A stretch of DNA of 64,000 nucleotides from Oceanobacillus sojae (GCF_007991515.1 NZ_BJYM01000002.1:308878-372877), one strand, 5' to 3'; counted from the first letter of the stretch, positions 8,045 to 17,144 are shown. Numbers and translations: made by a program. The notes: generated from the letters alone by a model not told the origin.

Positions 8045-9334
8045 TTATAAATTTCTACTGTTTTCTGTTAGAAATCTCTGTATTTTTTCCCAGGAATCCT
8101 TTGCTGCAGCTGTATTTGCTGATTTTGATCCACCAAATGTCATCGTCATATTACCACCCACCTGCATAACTACATTAGCTGGCAGATTAACGAAACTATA
8201 TGGAAAAGATATGAAATGTCCGGCTTCTTCATAATATAAATATTGATCTTGATACGGCCTCTTTAAATTCTTTAGTGTATCTTCCATCATTTTTACACAA
8301 TGGCTGGAAGGCCATAGCTGATCATCTCCACCAGCTATTAACATAACGGGGGCTTGAATATTCTCGACCGGAATTCTTGCTGCTGTTTTCTCCTGGTTCT
8401 TCAATGTATTATTCCAAATAGCTAAAAAAGAGACAGGATTCTTGGTTAACCAGTTCTTTATTGTAGAAAGCATCACGGAAAGAGGGTATTTAAACTTCAC
8501 AGTGGGCAAAGCTTCCTGATTAAAAACCCACGATGTTACAGGAGCAAAAATACCATTTTTCATTCCTGGTGTTATATAGGCATTAGGAGCACCTGCAATG
8601 ACAGATTGATAGTTATCAAACGTCGCTGCTAAAAGCAGAGCAAGTTCTCCTCCTCTTGAATAACCAATTAGGCTTACGGTCCCGTTCGCGTATTGGTGGT
8701 TTTTCAACCATGTCGTTGCTTCCTGAAAGTACTCTAACGATATTTCCTCAAGGTCTTTTGGCGTTCCTTCTGCCCCAAAATAAGCCAATGCAAATGCTGT
8801 ATATCCTTTAGAGGCTAATAAAGCTGCTGCGTGCTCCTGTATTCCGCCATCTGATCCACTTAGCACTAAAACAGCTGGATAATGTCCCTTTTCTTCTGGA
8901 TGAAATAACGTTCCTTTCAGCTGGTTATGCTGAACAACTTCCTTTGAAACACCATCCATATAAAAATATCGGTTAATGGTTACAGAACCTTGCTCCTTCC
9001 CATCTACATTTAAACTCAGAGTGATTGATACCTTGTTCGAACTGCTCTTTTCATAATAATCTCCCCATTTGGAATCTGCATGCTCCATAGACCAGAATAA
9101 GCCCGAGGCATCCACTTTATCATACGTGCCTTCCACTGGCCTTTGCGAGGATACATCAACAACACCTTCATGACCTGCAATAAATATTGCATAAGAACAA
9201 AACTGCTTTTGCTCTTCATCATATGTTGTCGCATAGATGGATACTTTTGCATTTTCTGAACATCCAATTACTTTTATGATAACTGTCTCGTCAATATAAG
9301 AATCTATTGAACTAATTTGTAGTTTAGGTGACAT
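8045..9334 (-). CDS. Acyl-CoA thioester hydrolase/BAAT-family alpha/beta hydrolase
   Basis: A 429-residue two-domain protein. The N-terminal beta-sandwich of about 130 residues matches the acyl-CoA thioesterase/BAAT N-terminal domain. The C-terminal alpha/beta hydrolase carries the nucleophile elbow GYSRGGE (Ser near residue 224), an acid loop in IAGGDDQLWPS and the histidine in EEAGHFISFP. A serine rather than cysteine nucleophile points to hydrolase activity rather than amino-acid N-acyl transfer (family knowledge). There is no signal peptide. RBS AAGGAG precedes ATG. The substrate is unknown; an acyl-CoA or an acylated xenobiotic is plausible. Confidence 0.85.
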   Translation of the reverse strand: MSPKLQISSIDSYIDETVIIKVIGCSENAKVSIYATTYDEEQKQFCSYAIFIAGHEGVVDVSSQRPVEGTYDKVDASGLFWSMEHADSKWGDYYEKSSSNKVSITLSLNVDGKEQGSVTINRYFYMDGVSKEVVQHNQLKGTLFHPEEKGHYPAVLVLSGSDGGIQEHAAALLASKGYTAFALAYFGAEGTPKDLEEISLEYFQEATTWLKNHQYANGTVSLIGYSRGGELALLLAATFDNYQSVIAGAPNAYITPGMKNGIFAPVTSWVFNQEALPTVKFKYPLSVMLSTIKNWLTKNPVSFLAIWNNTLKNQEKTAARIPVENIQAPVMLIAGGDDQLWPSSHCVKMMEDTLKNLKRPYQDQYLYYEEAGHFISFPYSFVNLPANVVMQVGGNMTMTFGGSKSANTAAAKDSWEKIQRFLTENSRNL

Positions 9335-9423
9335 AGTACTCTCCTTTTTTCGACAAATATTTTAAAATATTATCTCATTGCTATTACCTTAAATAAATTC
9401 TTATATATTCGTTTAAAAAGGAT

Positions 9424-9897
9424 TTACTCCAGCTCTTTTTTAAACAAAACTCTATCATTATTCAATCCATCATAATTCGCCTTTACAGACACCCCGTCTA
9501 CTATTTTATCTCCATGTTCAATAACAAATCCCATTCTTTGATGAAAGGCAATTGACGTTTTATTTACTGGTGAAGTGATGCAGCGGATGACACTTCGATT
9601 TGCCATTTTAACCTTGGCGAAGAATTTTTCATAAAGGACTTTTCCAATATTTTTCTTCCTGTAATCCGGATGTACACCAACAAAATGAATATAGGCTTCA
9701 TCTAATTGATCTTGGGACAAAAAACCGATTATAAAACCTATAATTTCACTATCTTCTTCTGCCACAAAGCTTGTATTTTTAAAATGATTGAAAAATAATT
9801 TAGGCAGCATACCTGCCATATCACGGCCGCCCCACCAATCATTTATCCTTGGAGCCAAGACATCATAATCAGAGCTTATTAAACTGCGAATCTCCAT
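9424..9897 (-). CDS. GNAT-family N-acetyltransferase, 157 aa
   Basis: A single-domain GNAT. The acetyl-CoA-binding motif is VGVHPDYRKKNIGKVLYEKF, and the following strand and helix VNKTSIAFHQRMGFVIEHG complete the fold. The acceptor is unknown. The gene stands alone between the BAAT-like gene and the methyltransferase gene, with RBS AAGGTGG before the ATG. Confidence 0.85.
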   Translation of the reverse strand: MEIRSLISSDYDVLAPRINDWWGGRDMAGMLPKLFFNHFKNTSFVAEEDSEIIGFIIGFLSQDQLDEAYIHFVGVHPDYRKKNIGKVLYEKFFAKVKMANRSVIRCITSPVNKTSIAFHQRMGFVIEHGDKIVDGVSVKANYDGLNNDRVLFKKELE

Positions 9898-10040
9898 TTT
9901 ATACCACCTTATTAAGTTATATTATCCATTAAAAATAGCTGAATATTCTTATTGTACATTTCTAATATATCAAAAAATTATATTAATGTCTTTCCCCATT
10001 CAAAATAAGCGCCGCTATAAATATATGTAAAATAACATGT

Positions 10041-10083
10041 AAAAAGGGGATTTGGAAAGCTCACCTCTCCAAGTCCCCTTTTT
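10041..10083 (-). terminator. Intrinsic terminator of the YxjG-like gene
   Basis: Stem AAAAAGGGGATTTGG (10041-10055) with CCAAGTCCCCTTTTT (10069-10083), one G-T pair, 11 bases after the stop codon of the minus-strand gene. Confidence 0.85.
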
Positions 10084-10093
10084 CTAGTAAAAT

Positions 10094-11209
10094 TTATTTC
10101 CATACGTCTTCCGCTATTTGAACAACATGGCGGATTTTTCCCCATTGCTGCGCCTCAGTCAGCAAATTCCCTTCCTCTGTGGAAGCAAACCCGCATTGAG
10201 GGCTCAAACAAAGCTGATTCAACGGTACATATTCCGCAGCTTCTGCTATTCTTGCTTTAACAGCCGCTGGATCTTCCAGTTTACTGAATTTAGAAGTGAT
10301 AAGCCCAAGCACAATATATAAATCATCGCGGTTCACATGACGCAGTGGTTCAAATCCGCCCGAGCGATCATCATCAAATTCCAGGAAAAGTCCATCAACC
10401 TGCAGACCTCCAAAAATGGTTTCTGACACGGCTTCGTAACCGCCGCTTGACATATAGGTAGACTGAAAATTTCCCCGGCAAATATGCATCGTCACCAGCA
10501 TATCATCCGGTCTGTTTGCAATCGATTCATTAATTGCTCTTGCACATAATTCCGCTGTTTTCTCGGGATCTCTTCCTTTTTCAATCAAAGAGTTTCTCCC
10601 CTTTTCTGAGAAAAAGGTTGCCCAGGAAGTATCATCCAGTTGTAAGTAGCGGCAGCCTTCATCATATAATGCCTGAATGCCTCCTTGATAAGCAGTAACC
10701 AGGTCATCGATAATTGCTTCATCACTTTCATAAATACCTTCTTCAAAATCCGCCCGAAAAAAAAGCATATTCGGACTTGGAATCGCAAATTTGGCAACAG
10801 CATCTCCGGCAATACCATGAAGAAATTTATAATGCTCAAGCATATAATGGTCACTGAAACCAATTTTACCTGTTACTTTAATACCCCGCTTTTTGGTTTC
10901 TACTCCCGTAAACTGTAAACCTTGTTCAGCGGTGTAACCTTCTACACCATCTAAGCCTTCCAGAAAATCAAAATGCCACCATGCACGGCGAAACTCGCCA
11001 TCTGTCACTGATTGAAGACCGGCTTCCTTCTGCTGTTCTACCAGTTTGATAATTTCCTCATCTTCAATCTGCCGCAATTGTTCAGGACTGATTTCTCCTT
11101 TTGCTTTTTGCGCGCGAGCTTCCTTTAAACGCTGGGGACGGAGAAAGCTCCCTACATGATCTGCTCTGAACGGAGCTCGTGTATTTTTTGTTTCTGTTGA
11201 TATTGTCAT
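10094..11209 (-). CDS. YxjG/YxjH-type methionine synthase (MetE C-terminal-like)
   Basis: A 371-residue zinc-dependent methyltransferase resembling the catalytic half of cobalamin-independent methionine synthase. In Bacillus, YxjG and YxjH belong to methionine metabolism. The family start PFRADHVGSFLRP is at residues 13-25. Likely zinc ligands are His and Cys in MHICRGN (near residues 244-246) and a Cys in LSPQCGFAST near residue 345. RBS AAGGGG precedes ATG. A SAM-I riboswitch with a terminator lies directly upstream, so expression should rise when S-adenosylmethionine is scarce. Whether it uses homocysteine with a folate or another methyl donor cannot be settled here. Confidence 0.92.
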   Translation of the reverse strand: MTISTETKNTRAPFRADHVGSFLRPQRLKEARAQKAKGEISPEQLRQIEDEEIIKLVEQQKEAGLQSVTDGEFRRAWWHFDFLEGLDGVEGYTAEQGLQFTGVETKKRGIKVTGKIGFSDHYMLEHYKFLHGIAGDAVAKFAIPSPNMLFFRADFEEGIYESDEAIIDDLVTAYQGGIQALYDEGCRYLQLDDTSWATFFSEKGRNSLIEKGRDPEKTAELCARAINESIANRPDDMLVTMHICRGNFQSTYMSSGGYEAVSETIFGGLQVDGLFLEFDDDRSGGFEPLRHVNRDDLYIVLGLITSKFSKLEDPAAVKARIAEAAEYVPLNQLCLSPQCGFASTEEGNLLTEAQQWGKIRHVVQIAEDVWK

Positions 11210-11262
11210 CGAATACCCCTTCCTCTCTACCTGCTATCTTCATTCTATAATCCAATTAAAAA

Positions 11263-11405
11263 ACCCCTTCTGAAAATAGAAGAGGTTTGGTATAGTAAAA
11301 TCTCTTCTTATCTTCAAGCAAAAATGCTTCTGGAATTAGCACAGTACAAATTAGTGTCTGCTGCTAAGGCTTCAACGGGCCAGTCCCTCCACCTTTCTGG
11401 ATAAG
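11263..11405 (-). promoter_or_regulatory. SAM-I (S-box) riboswitch with expression platform
   Basis: The minus strand carries the S-box core: CTTATCCAGAAAGGTGGAGG at 11405-11386, then GACTGGCCCG and TGAAGCC, closing with GAAGATAAG at 11315-11307. An intrinsic terminator follows (AACCTCTTCT/AGAAGGGGTT, 11287-11263, then six T). AGAAGAG just after the aptamer can pair with CTCTTCT of the terminator as antiterminator. The known S-box logic is that SAM binding favours termination. Confidence 0.93.
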
Positions 11406-11521
11406 AATATATGGAATTATACGAATAATTACAGATTACTTTACATGGAAGCGTTGGATTCGTCAAGGAAAATCCCAAAATATAGGGATTCTGCTGCAAT
11501 TGATTTAAAATCGAGGTAGTG

Positions 11522-12033
11522 TCAGCTTTTGTTATCAGAAAAAATTTTATAATCTTCGCTGATAACAAAAGCAGACAAATACAAGCAGAAGAATAAAATG
11601 GCTGTTCCTTCCCATGATATATTAATTCTCGTAAAAAGAGGCTCAATAAAGTTTTTATAAAAAATAACACTACATAGCAGCTGCACCGTATAACTCAGAA
11701 ACATTACTTTCTTCGTTTCTTTCATCTTTGCCACTTTAAGAATAAGCTGATATAACAGATCAAAAATTACTCATACAAGATAAGAAAGAAAAAGCAAGCC
11801 GCCAAAATAAAGAATATTAATGAAAATATTATCAAAGAATCGTATTTCAATAAGATTCCAGCCTGCTAAAATATTTGATAAACCATATATTATCAAAATC
11901 GGGATGGCCACAATAACTACAGCACTAACAATTACTAGGCCGGTAAGCAGCAGATTAGCAATAAGGTTGGAATAATCTATTTTTTTCTCAAACGAAAAAG
12001 ACCTTTACCATATAGTTTGATAAAAGCCTTCAT
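11522..12033 (-). pseudogene. YrvL-like small membrane protein gene, disrupted
   Basis: The reading frame can be rebuilt from an ATG at 12033 (MKAFIKLYGKGLFRLRKK, RBS AGGG) but needs one extra A in an A7 run at about 11980-11986. It then continues with a hydrophobic stretch (LIANLLLTGLVIVSAVVIVA) and meets an in-frame TGA at 11771-11773 where Trp would fit (LV*VIFDLLYQ). The remaining 70 codons (from 11734) encode two more membrane segments and end at 11522. Size and hydropathy resemble YrvL-type regulatory membrane proteins of Bacillus (tentative). Two independent lesions argue for a decayed gene. Confidence 0.55.
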
Positions 12034-12100
12034 AACCCTATCTTTTCAGTGCTCTAATTTATAATTATTATCCACTTTATGAATCTTTTTATTTTTCAAT

Positions 12101-12853
12101 TTATATATCCTTTAAAAACTCTAAATAATTCTCTAAAGTATCCACTGCTCGTTCAGCTATAAACAATATAAAAGGCTCATAATCTCCTTTTGTTCCAGAA
12201 GTATCCAGAACCTCGTAATACCTGAATCTATCGTCTTTTTCAATTGTAATTGGAGGAAACCCACATTTCATCAATTCAAAATTCATTAATAGTCTGGAGG
12301 TTCTTCCATTGCCGTCGGAAAAGGGGTGGATATTTACAAATTTCGCATGTAATAGACCGGCTTTTTCTACTGGATGTAAATCATTATTTTTTTTATACCG
12401 ATCCATCAGGTTATCCATCTCATCTTGTATTTTTTCATGAGATGGAGGTGTATGATTAGCACCTGTTATCAAAGCTGCAGTATTTCTATATTTTCCAGCG
12501 GTTGTTCTATCTATGCCTTGCATCACAATTGCGTGAATATCTTTCATTGTACGCTGGCTCAATGGGATATTATCATTTATTAATTCTTCAACATACTCAA
12601 TCGCTTCTTTATGATTATTCGCTTCGGCGTGTTCACGAAAAGATTTGCCTTGAATGGTGATACCATCTTCTAAGACTGCCTTTGTTTCATATAAAGTTAA
12701 TGTATTTCCTTCAATTGCGTTGGAATGGTACGTATTTTTAATGTGAAAATCCTCTTTCATATCTTTTATGACTTCATAAGGTAAAGGTCTCTTTTTATCT
12801 AATTGCTCTTTTAAAACACTGGATTTATTCAATAATTTCTTGTTCACATCCAA
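12101..12853 (-). CDS. Fic/DOC-family protein (putative AMPylase)
   Basis: A ~250-residue Fic protein. The catalytic motif is complete: HPFSDGNGRTSR, with the His that activates the target hydroxyl and the Asp and Gly/Asn/Arg of the anion hole. An N-terminal inhibitory helix motif SNAIEGN (residues about 44-50, S/TxxxEG/N) marks an auto-inhibited class II Fic protein, in which the Glu blocks ATP (family knowledge). I favour the TTG at 12853, with GGGAG eight bases upstream, over the ATG at 12868, which has no ribosome site. No antitoxin gene is adjacent. The target protein is unknown. Confidence 0.9.
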   Translation of the reverse strand: MDVNKKLLNKSSVLKEQLDKKRPLPYEVIKDMKEDFHIKNTYHSNAIEGNTLTLYETKAVLEDGITIQGKSFREHAEANNHKEAIEYVEELINDNIPLSQRTMKDIHAIVMQGIDRTTAGKYRNTAALITGANHTPPSHEKIQDEMDNLMDRYKKNNDLHPVEKAGLLHAKFVNIHPFSDGNGRTSRLLMNFELMKCGFPPITIEKDDRFRYYEVLDTSGTKGDYEPFILFIAERAVDTLENYLEFLKDI

Positions 12854-12868
12854 ACATATCACTCCCAT

Positions 12869-13423
12869 CTTTTCGTAAAAAGGCGCTAAGTTCTCCAGCT
12901 TTTAAGTTTCTAAAAAAATATTTTAATCGTTCCAAATGAGGTTACTTACAATTGTATCATAAATGAAGTACAATACAGCTGTTCATTACTCTACTACAGG
13001 ATTATTATGCAGGAATACTCTTTAATTGTCCTACAACAAAAAAACCACAGCACTATCTAATAGTAGGTACACTAATGGTTTGAAATAATCTATGATTTAT
13101 TTATTACTCTATTAAACAATAAGTTTACTTTATTTGGAAAATTGTTCACTTGGCTTTCTTCAAAATATTCACGTCTGCCCTGGTAGATAATAATTCTGTT
13201 ATCATTATTAATCCCCCTGTTTCTTCCATAAATAATTTGGTATATTAATGATCATTAATATACCAAATTATTATATATCATATATAAGTTGTTTAATAGT
13301 TCATTTGTAAATCAGTAATTCCTCATTTCATTGCAAATGTACTATTTTCAATCGAAAGGTATTGATACTAAATTAACTGATATAGCTTCTATCCAAGCCA
13401 GTATTCACAGCTAAGAAATAAAT
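12869..13423. other. Gene-free gap containing a long palindrome and a micro-ORF
   Basis: About 550 AT-rich bases without a convincing gene. A 42-bp perfect palindrome lies at 13231-13272. Just beside it, on the minus strand, a short ORF (ATG at 13205 with GGGGGA upstream, or ATG at 13229) runs 19 or 27 codons and ends around 13149. It has no recognisable product. Confidence 0.45.
13231..13272. repeat. 42-bp perfect palindrome without spacer
   Basis: Each arm is 21 bp, beginning AATAATTTGGTATATTAA and meeting at a central TGATCA. It has no GC-rich stem and no T run, so it does not look like a terminator. It could be a protein-binding operator or a relic of element ends. Confidence 0.85.
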
Positions 13424-13900
13424 CTAATCCCATATCTTAGGGCGTTCAACCCCCATTGTTCTCATATAATTTAACAGCTGACCTGTATGCACAGATTCAT
13501 GATATGCAATTCGCAACAGCATATCACCTAATTTTCTTACATACCCGACATCCGAACGGTCAATCTCAATTTTATCTAAATCAATTGCACGAATTTCCGT
13601 TATGTATTTCATAAATTCATCCCGGTATGGCTGTGCAAATTCCAATTCATCATCTACTGTTGTAAAGAGTCTTGCCTCAAATGGATTAAATATATTGTTT
13701 AATACTTTACTTCCTCTGCCCACCAGAATTTGATGATATAGAAATTCCCCTTCTACTACATGCCTAATCATTTCTACACAGCTAAATGCATTTTCATCAG
13801 GTCTCCATTTCAGCTTTTCCTCCGGTATTGCTTTCCAAACCTTTTCACTTCTGCGTCTAACTTCTTCAAAATTAATAATGAGTAAATCGTTTGTATTCAT
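13424..13900 (-). CDS. DinB-family protein, 158 aa
   Basis: A four-helix-bundle protein of the DinB/YfiT-like superfamily, several members of which are metal-dependent thiol transferases or hydrolases. The expected three metal-binding histidines are present: one in MIRHVVEGEF near residue 47 and two in AYHESVHTGQLLNYM near residues 132-136. It is cytoplasmic with no signal. It is transcribed divergently from a broken ArsR-type regulator, with only about 90 bases between the starts, so the regulator may have controlled it. Confidence 0.88.
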   Translation of the reverse strand: MNTNDLLIINFEEVRRRSEKVWKAIPEEKLKWRPDENAFSCVEMIRHVVEGEFLYHQILVGRGSKVLNNIFNPFEARLFTTVDDELEFAQPYRDEFMKYITEIRAIDLDKIEIDRSDVGYVRKLGDMLLRIAYHESVHTGQLLNYMRTMGVERPKIWD

Positions 13901-13990
13901 TTCTAAAACCCTCCTGTCGTAATATAATTTATTGTAGCACGTGAAAACTTCGGCTATAATCGAACTATAAATGTTTTAGGAGGAATAAGA

Positions 13991-14686
13991 ATGGGAAGCA
14001 GACCTGATTTTTCATTTGTTGCTAAACTAATGGCTGATTCATCAAGAGCAGCTATGTTGGAAGCTTTGCTTGACCTGGATGGCCTTCCTGCGAGTGAACT
14101 GGCAAAAAGAGCCAATATCTCGTTGCAAACAGCAAGTGGTCATCTGACAAAACTCGTAGAAGGAAACTTACTTAGCATGGAAAAGCATGGGCGGCATCGT
14201 TATTTCCGAATTGCTCATGCTGATGTGGCACAAGCAATAGAAATGTTGACCGTTATTGCCCCTCCGCCGAAAATTAATTCCTTGAAAGATTTTTCGCGTG
14301 CCAAAAATATTCAAATTGCCAGAACCTGATATGATCATTTAGCTGGAAAACTGGGTGTATTGTTAACAAGGGCTTTGATTGAGAAAGGTTATTTACATGA
14401 AAAAGAAAATAATTTTCTAGTAACAGCAGAGGGTGAACAATTCTTTTATGATTTTAACATTGATCTGAATGCTTTGCGGCAAACACGGAGACATTTTGCC
14501 CGAAAATGTCTGGATTGGAGCGAAAGACACTATCATCTGGCTGGGGCTTTAGGAAATGGTATTTTAATTCGATTATTTGATTTAGGCTGGATTGAAAGAT
14601 TGCCTGGACGAGCTGTGAAAGTTACCGATACAGGAGAAAAAGGATTGTATGAAGCACTTGGTATTATAACAAAAGAGTTGAGCTAG
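13991..14686 (+). pseudogene. ArsR-family (YdfF-like) transcriptional regulator with in-frame TGA
   Basis: The reading frame is continuous for 232 codons apart from one TGA at 14327-14329. The N-terminal 112 residues hold the winged helix (ASELAKRANISLQTASGHLTKLVEGNLL). After the TGA the same frame continues YDHLAGKLGVLLTRALIEKGY and ends ...LGIITKELS. Relatives commonly read ART-C-YDHLAGKLGV here, so the TGA probably replaces a Cys codon. The C-terminal half (effector or dimerisation region) would be lost unless the stop is read through. RBS AGGAGG lies upstream. Divergent neighbour: a DinB gene. Confidence 0.82.
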
Positions 14687-14764
14687 CTTATCATTCAAAG
14701 CCATTTGGAGTGGTGGCTGTCACTTAATTCCTGATGGAAGAAGTATCATCCGGGCACGATAAAT

Positions 14765-15394
14765 TCAATCCTGCAGTGAAATATATTCTCCCGTTTCAAC
14801 ATTAAAGGATACTTCTCTCATTTGGGTCTGTCCTCTATTCCAGCCTACTACTGATATGAAGCTAATATTTTTCTCTATGTCCTTTAAAAGAATAAAATTA
14901 TAACCCTTGGCCCAATCCTTACCTGGATAAAGCCTCCCTGTTTTCAATGCCTTTTTTAGCAGCTCTGGTGAATCATAATGAATATCATCTATTTGTGTAA
15001 ACTCTTTTTTAAAGTAAGGAGTATCACCTTGATTGGTCAAATCATTGATTGCATCAATTTTCCCATTATGGATGGTTACTAAAAAAAATTTATTTGTATC
15101 CGGCACTCCAAAGGCAATATTCCAATGCTTTCTTTTGCCGTTCCTGCCAATTACTTCATTAGATTTTTCATCCAGGTCAATATCCACTGCCCTGAGCAGA
15201 AGAGCATTTTTATCCCATTTTAATGCAGACGGGTACGCTAACTTAATTGCTTGTTTTATTGTTAAGTCCTGATACTCAATGGCTGCTGATTTATTTTCAG
15301 CTGATTCCCGGGAATGAGCAGGTATTTTCTCAAAAGTATAAAGGGATATTAACAAAAGAAAGACGATAAGAATTGCCTTATTCATTTTCTTCAA
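14765..15394 (-). CDS. Hypothetical membrane-anchored or secreted protein, 209 aa
   Basis: The N terminus MKKMNKAILIVFLLLISLYTF is an uncleaved anchor or signal peptide. The mature part is soluble, with LTIKQAIKLAYPSALKW and two similar beta-rich halves (AVDIDLDEKSNEVIGRNGKRKHW and SFISVVGWNRGQTQMREVSF), giving a PepSY-like feel but no firm match. There are no catalytic motifs. Function is unknown. It is a single gene between convergent and codirectional neighbours. Confidence 0.75.
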   Translation of the reverse strand: MKKMNKAILIVFLLLISLYTFEKIPAHSRESAENKSAAIEYQDLTIKQAIKLAYPSALKWDKNALLLRAVDIDLDEKSNEVIGRNGKRKHWNIAFGVPDTNKFFLVTIHNGKIDAINDLTNQGDTPYFKKEFTQIDDIHYDSPELLKKALKTGRLYPGKDWAKGYNFILLKDIEKNISFISVVGWNRGQTQMREVSFNVETGEYISLQD

Positions 15395-15588
15395 TCCTTT
15401 TTAGGATGTATTCTTTCCTTTATCCTCCATATTATCCTGTCATACTACAACACATCAATACAAGTGTACTCCTTTATCTAATATTCACAAGGATTAGTAC
15501 AGTTCTTTTTATAGTATTTCGTCATTGTTTTTAATTCTGATTGGTGTTACAACATTCTTGTAGATAACTAAGATTACTGAACAATGAA

Positions 15589-16098
15589 TCAAGACTTAAA
15601 AACCAGTATTGGGCCTTGCCATACCTCATTATGCAGTACCTTTTCTTTTAATATATTATTACCCGTATACCCTGTAATTACTTTTTTCCAAAATTCATAA
15701 GCGTTTTTATTAGAATTTGTCTGTTTAACTTCCCACACACCTTTAAACTGTTTAAATAATGAAAATGCAGCTTTCTTTCCTACACCCTTGCGTCTATATT
15801 TTCTCATTATAAAAAAGTCGCTTATTACATTTGTCTTTTCTTCGGAACTAAGCTTCACGTAACTTTTTGGCACATCAAGGATAAGCAAGGCAAACCCTGC
15901 AATTTCTCCATTAACTTTTATTAAAATCGGCTGGCGGTAATCTTCCGTCCATTGATGATCTAAGTATTTATAAGAGTATAAACCATGTTTATTTAAGGTA
16001 TGAGCATCAAACTCACTGCTATCGTACCGATATAATTGAATCAGCTGCGAAAGAATCTGCTTATCCTCATATGCTATAGATTGCAAAGTAACTTCCAC
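15589..16098 (-). CDS. GNAT-family N-acetyltransferase, 169 aa
   Basis: A GNAT-fold enzyme: motif A is VISDFFIMRKYRRKGVGKKA (pyrophosphate loop RRKGVG), followed by NSNKNAYEFWKKVITGYTG. The GTG at 16098 has a perfect ribosome site (AAGGAGGAG), so the longer reading from 16188, which would overlap the upstream gene, is not used. The acceptor is unknown. It follows the MmyB-type regulator gene on the same strand after an 80-base gap and may share its transcript. Confidence 0.87.
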   Translation of the reverse strand: MEVTLQSIAYEDKQILSQLIQLYRYDSSEFDAHTLNKHGLYSYKYLDHQWTEDYRQPILIKVNGEIAGFALLILDVPKSYVKLSSEEKTNVISDFFIMRKYRRKGVGKKAAFSLFKQFKGVWEVKQTNSNKNAYEFWKKVITGYTGNNILKEKVLHNEVWQGPILVFKS

Positions 16099-16177
16099 CT
16101 GTAATCTCCTCCTTTTTAAATTCGAATAGCTCTTACACATTCTATTTGTACATTTTCCCATACTAGACACAGATAAA

Positions 16178-17035
16178 TTATCTATCATCAGATTTATTCA
16201 ATAAATTCCTTAACTTTAATTCCGTATCTGTATCCATTACCGGAGTATATACACTGCACCGTAAATCCGAGGTCCCCTGAACCTGTAAAGAGGTCAAATT
16301 AAACAACATTTTCCCAGCCTTCGCATGACGGAATTCAATTAAAACATCCGGTGCTGAACTGACCTCTTCCTCATCCCATAGCTTTTTAAATTCGGGAAAT
16401 TGCTGTTCCATTTTCTCGATAAATTGTTTATACCATTCATCAGCCACATATTGTCCATAGTAGGATCTAAAGATGGAGAGATACCCTTTTACAAAATGCT
16501 CCCAGTTTACTGCGAGACTTTTAAATTCTTTTCTAGAAAATAATAAAAAGATAATATTCCGATCCTCTTCAGCTATTTTATCGAAATCGATAAAAACCAT
16601 TGCTGCTGCTTTATTCCAGCCGACAATCCGGCAGTATTTATCTGAAATAATGGTGGGGCAATGACGCAGCTCCTGCAAAATTCTATTTAAAGAAGGGGTC
16701 ATCAAGGATTTCTCTGCTTCATTTATAGTAGATGAATTTTCCACTGCTCTTTCACCGGAAGCAAGTGCATACAAATATTGCTTTTCATCTTTATTTAATC
16801 TTAAAGCATTCGCAACAGCATCTAATACAGAACCAGATACCTTAATATCTCTTCCTTGTTCAAGCCATGTGTACCATGTTGTACTTACTCCGGCTATTTG
16901 AGCTACCTCCTCCCTCCGCAGTCCGGGAGTTCTTCTTCTAGTTCCTGCCGGCAGGCCAACCATCTGCGGATGAAGCTTAGCTCTTTTACTCTTTAAGAAA
17001 TTGGATAGCTCTAAAAGCCTTGTTTCTTTTTCCAT
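16178..17035 (-). CDS. MmyB-type XRE transcriptional regulator
   Basis: A 285-residue regulator. The N-terminal helix-turn-helix has the family signature GTRRRTPGLRREEVAQIAGVSTTWYTWLEQG (in two parts: RRTPGLRREEVA and TTWYTWLEQG, residues 35-62). The C-terminal ~180 residues match the MmyB-like ligand-binding domain, known in relatives to hold fatty-acid-like ligands. It is divergent from a FabF-type ketoacyl synthase, with a 21-bp dyad between them, so control of that synthase by an acyl ligand is an attractive inference. Confidence 0.9.
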   Translation of the reverse strand: MEKETRLLELSNFLKSKRAKLHPQMVGLPAGTRRRTPGLRREEVAQIAGVSTTWYTWLEQGRDIKVSGSVLDAVANALRLNKDEKQYLYALASGERAVENSSTINEAEKSLMTPSLNRILQELRHCPTIISDKYCRIVGWNKAAAMVFIDFDKIAEEDRNIIFLLFSRKEFKSLAVNWEHFVKGYLSIFRSYYGQYVADEWYKQFIEKMEQQFPEFKKLWDEEEVSSAPDVLIEFRHAKAGKMLFNLTSLQVQGTSDLRCSVYTPVMDTDTELKLRNLLNKSDDR

Positions 17036-17053
17036 TCATTCTGCCTCCTCTTA

Positions 17054-17074
17054 CATAGTATTAATTATACTATG
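17054..17074. promoter_or_regulatory. Probable operator between mmyB-like and fabF-like genes
   Basis: Perfect 8-bp arms CATAGTAT and ATACTATG flank a 5-bp centre TAATT. It lies 18 bases upstream of the regulator start in the divergent intergenic region, a good position for an operator of the MmyB-type regulator. Confidence 0.6.
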
Positions 17075-17086
17075 ATAAACGCCAAC

Positions 17087-17114
17087 TTGTAATGGGATAA
17101 AGTTTCCGTAAAAT
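17087..17114 (+). promoter_or_regulatory. Candidate sigma-A promoter of the fabF-like gene
   Basis: TTGTAA (17087-17092), a 16-base spacer and TAAAAT (17109-17114), 30 bases upstream of the start codon. Confidence 0.45.
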
Positions 17115-17144
17115 AAAATGTAGATACAGTAGGGAGGAATTCTT

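Noticed and set aside
11314..11670. 118-codon minus-strand ORF
   Set aside because: It runs through the SAM riboswitch and overlaps the YrvL-like remnant in another frame.
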